From: an uncultured Bacteroidales bacterium
Lineage (GTDB): Bacteria; Bacteroidota; Bacteroidia; Bacteroidales; Muribaculaceae
Assembly (NCBI GenBank): GCA_947175585.1
Contig: CAMWNL010000100.1
Location: 1 to 6,680 of the forward strand
Direction: 5' to 3'
DNA: 6,680 nt
In this document: piece by piece, positions 5,029 through 6,680 of the stretch
How the letters are laid out: the number at the start of each line of letters is the position of its first letter
Numbering within the stretch: position 1 is the first letter of the stretch
Made by a program: the position numbers and the translations under genes
The notes under the pieces: generated by a model
What the model was told of the DNA's origin: nothing
The model's database searches: none
Seen by the model: only the letters and a program-made list of their open reading frames with translations

Positions 5029-6680
5029 ATGTTTAGAACGAATACCTGCGGTGAACTCCGCTTAACTGATGCCGGCAAAGACGTCACTCTCGCCGGCTGG
5101 GTGCAACGTGTCCGCAAGATGGGCGGCATGACCTTTGTCGATCTTCGCGACCGTTATGGCATCACTCAGATTGTCTTCAACAACGAACTCGACGCCAATC
5201 TCAATGAAGCTGCCAATCACCTCGGCCGCGAATTTGTAGTGCAGGTGAAAGGTAAAGTTTCGGAGCGCACTTCCAAAAACCCGAATATGCCGACCGGCGA
5301 CATCGAGATACTCGCCGACGAACTCAACATACTGAATCCGAGCGAAGTACCACCGTTCACTATCGAGGATGATACTGACGGCGGCGATGATATCCGCATG
5401 CGCTACCGCTATCTCGACCTGCGCCGCAATCCGGTGCGCCGTAATCTTGAGCTGCGTCACAAGATGACGATGGAAGTCCGCCGCTACCTCGACAGCAAAG
5501 GATTTCTTGAGATCGAGACTCCGATGCTCGTTGGCTCGACCCCCGAGGGAGCTCGTGACTTTGTCGTGCCTTCGCGCATGAATCAGGGTCAGTTCTATGC
5601 CCTGCCCCAGTCTCCCCAGACTCTGAAGCAGCTGCTCATGGTTTCAGGCATGGACCGCTACTTCCAGATAGTTAAATGTTTCCGCGATGAAGACCTTCGC
5701 GCCGACCGTCAGCCTGAGTTCACTCAGATTGACTGCGAGATGAGTTTTATCGAGCAGAACGATGTCATCGAACTCTTCGAAGGCATGGCTAAACATCTTT
5801 TCAAAGAAATCAGAGGCATCGAACTCACCGAACCGTTTATCCGCATGCCCTGGGCCGACGCTATGAAATACTACGGTAGTGACAAACCTGACCTGCGTTT
5901 CGACATGAGATTCGTAGAGCTGATGGACACTCTTAAGGGTTATGGTTTCGGAGTCTTCGACAACGCGGCGTATATTGGCGGTATCTGTGCAAAAGGCGCG
6001 GCTCACTACACCCGCAAACAGCTTGACGCTCTGACTGACTATGTGAAACGTCCGCAGATCGGCGCCAAAGGCATGGTCTATGCACGCGTTGAGGCTGACG
6101 GCACAGTCAAGTCATCAGTTGATAAATTCTATTCTCAGGAAGTGCTCCAGCAGTTGCGACAAAAGATGAACGCCGAACCCGGTGACCTCATTCTTATCCT
6201 CAGCGGTGATGACGTGATGAAGACTCGCAAACAACTCTGTGAGCTTCGTCTTGAAATGGGACGCCAGCTCGGGCTACGCGACAAAGATAAATTCGCCTGT
6301 CTCTGGGTCGTTGACTTCCCGATGTTTGAGTGGAGCGATGAAGAGCAGCGTCTGATGGCGATGCACCATCCGTTCACTCACCCCAAAGATGAAGACATCG
6401 CTCTTCTTGACACAGATCCTGCTGCCGTTCGTGCCGATGCCTACGACATGGTTATCAACGGTGTCGAGGTCGGTGGCGGTTCAATCCGTATCCACGACAG
6501 CGCCCTGCAGGCTAAAATGTTTGAAATCCTCGGTTTCACTCCCGAAAAGGCTCAGGAACAGTTTGGCTTCCTGATGAATGCCTTCAAGTTCGGCGCACCT
6601 CCTCACGGAGGTCTCGCCTACGGTCTCGACCGCTGGGTTTCACTCTTTGCAGGTCTCGACAGCATCCGTGACTGCATAGC
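5029..6680 (+). CDS. aspS: Aspartyl-tRNA synthetase, bacterial type (3' end outside window)
   Basis: Cytoplasmic class IIb synthetase charging tRNA-Asp with aspartate. 550 complete codons and two bases of the next are present with no stop, so roughly the last 35-40 residues of an enzyme of about 585-590 residues are missing. Domains in order: an OB-fold anticodon-binding domain (about 1-105, [11 protein letters not shown] at 23-33); motif 1 around 149-167 with Pro165; QSPQTLK (194-200), with Gln197 and Lys200 at the aspartate and ATP site; motif 2 from FRDED (218-222) to TQIDCEMSF (232-240); the bacterial GAD insertion (about 285-415); MHHPFT (445-450); GGGSIRIHD (482-490); and motif 3 GLDRW (532-536). 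The GAD insertion separates it from archaeal and eukaryotic enzymes. The ATG gives the family N-terminus [10 protein letters not shown]. It is divergent from the oxidoreductase gene and has its own promoter match. Confidence 0.97.
   Translation, partial: MFRTNTCGELRLTDAGKDVTLAGWVQRVRKMGGMTFVDLRDRYGITQIVFNNELDANLNEAANHLGREFVVQVKGKVSERTSKNPNMPTGDIEILADELNILNPSEVPPFTIEDDTDGGDDIRMRYRYLDLRRNPVRRNLELRHKMTMEVRRYLDSKGFLEIETPMLVGSTPEGARDFVVPSRMNQGQFYALPQSPQTLKQLLMVSGMDRYFQIVKCFRDEDLRADRQPEFTQIDCEMSFIEQNDVIELFEGMAKHLFKEIRGIELTEPFIRMPWADAMKYYGSDKPDLRFDMRFVELMDTLKGYGFGVFDNAAYIGGICAKGAAHYTRKQLDALTDYVKRPQIGAKGMVYARVEADGTVKSSVDKFYSQEVLQQLRQKMNAEPGDLILILSGDDVMKTRKQLCELRLEMGRQLGLRDKDKFACLWVVDFPMFEWSDEEQRLMAMHHPFTHPKDEDIALLDTDPAAVRADAYDMVINGVEVGGGSIRIHDSALQAKMFEILGFTPEKAQEQFGFLMNAFKFGAPPHGGLAYGLDRWVSLFAGLDSIRDCI

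Noticed and set aside
5062..5460. Minus-strand open frame (132 codons) across the start of aspS
   Set aside because: It overlaps the OB-fold and linker coding part of aspS, which is clearly the real gene by motif content.
1..6680. Mobile element, CRISPR array, defence or other novel multi-gene system
   Set aside because: There are no transposase or integrase genes, direct-repeat arrays, target-site duplications or tRNA genes. The genes are housekeeping or common envelope families, and the window reads as core chromosome.

Overview
The window looks like chromosomal DNA from a member of the Bacteroidales, possibly family Muribaculaceae; the family-level guess is weak. Three things point there. 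The gene starts lack Shine-Dalgarno sequences. Upstream regions carry the Bacteroidetes-type promoter pair (TTTG near -33, TAnnTTTG near -7). The glycyl- and aspartyl-tRNA synthetases have typical Bacteroidales sequence features. Coding density is high, and I see no mobile element, CRISPR array, tRNA or rRNA.

Left part (1-2832, minus strand): a compact transcription unit is read right to left. It holds a eukaryotic/archaeal-type single-chain glycyl-tRNA synthetase (1288-2832), a LemA-family membrane protein (661-1275) and a small FKBP-type peptidyl-prolyl isomerase lipoprotein (64-642). The gaps are only 12 and 18 bases. A promoter match lies at 2885-2917 and a hairpin at 15-39 closes the unit. 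It combines a translation enzyme with two envelope proteins.

Middle (2833-4858): a large exported FAD-dependent oxidoreductase lipoprotein (2984-4858, minus strand) forms its own unit. A long perfect inverted repeat (2916-2964) lies just downstream and is the likely terminator. Its outer end overlaps the -33 element of the glycyl-tRNA synthetase promoter.

Right part (4859-6680): a 170-base divergent intergenic region carries one promoter match for the oxidoreductase and one for aspS. aspS (5029 onward, plus strand) encodes a bacterial-type aspartyl-tRNA synthetase cut by the window edge after 550 complete codons.

Most of the window is ordinary housekeeping and envelope sequence, and I found no convincing new multi-gene system. 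The points most worth a second look are the hairpin that touches a promoter, the coupling of glyS to lemA and an FKBP lipoprotein, the Sec-exported flavoprotein with an uncharacterised C-terminal region, and the divergent FKBP active site behind an acidic lipoprotein N-terminus.
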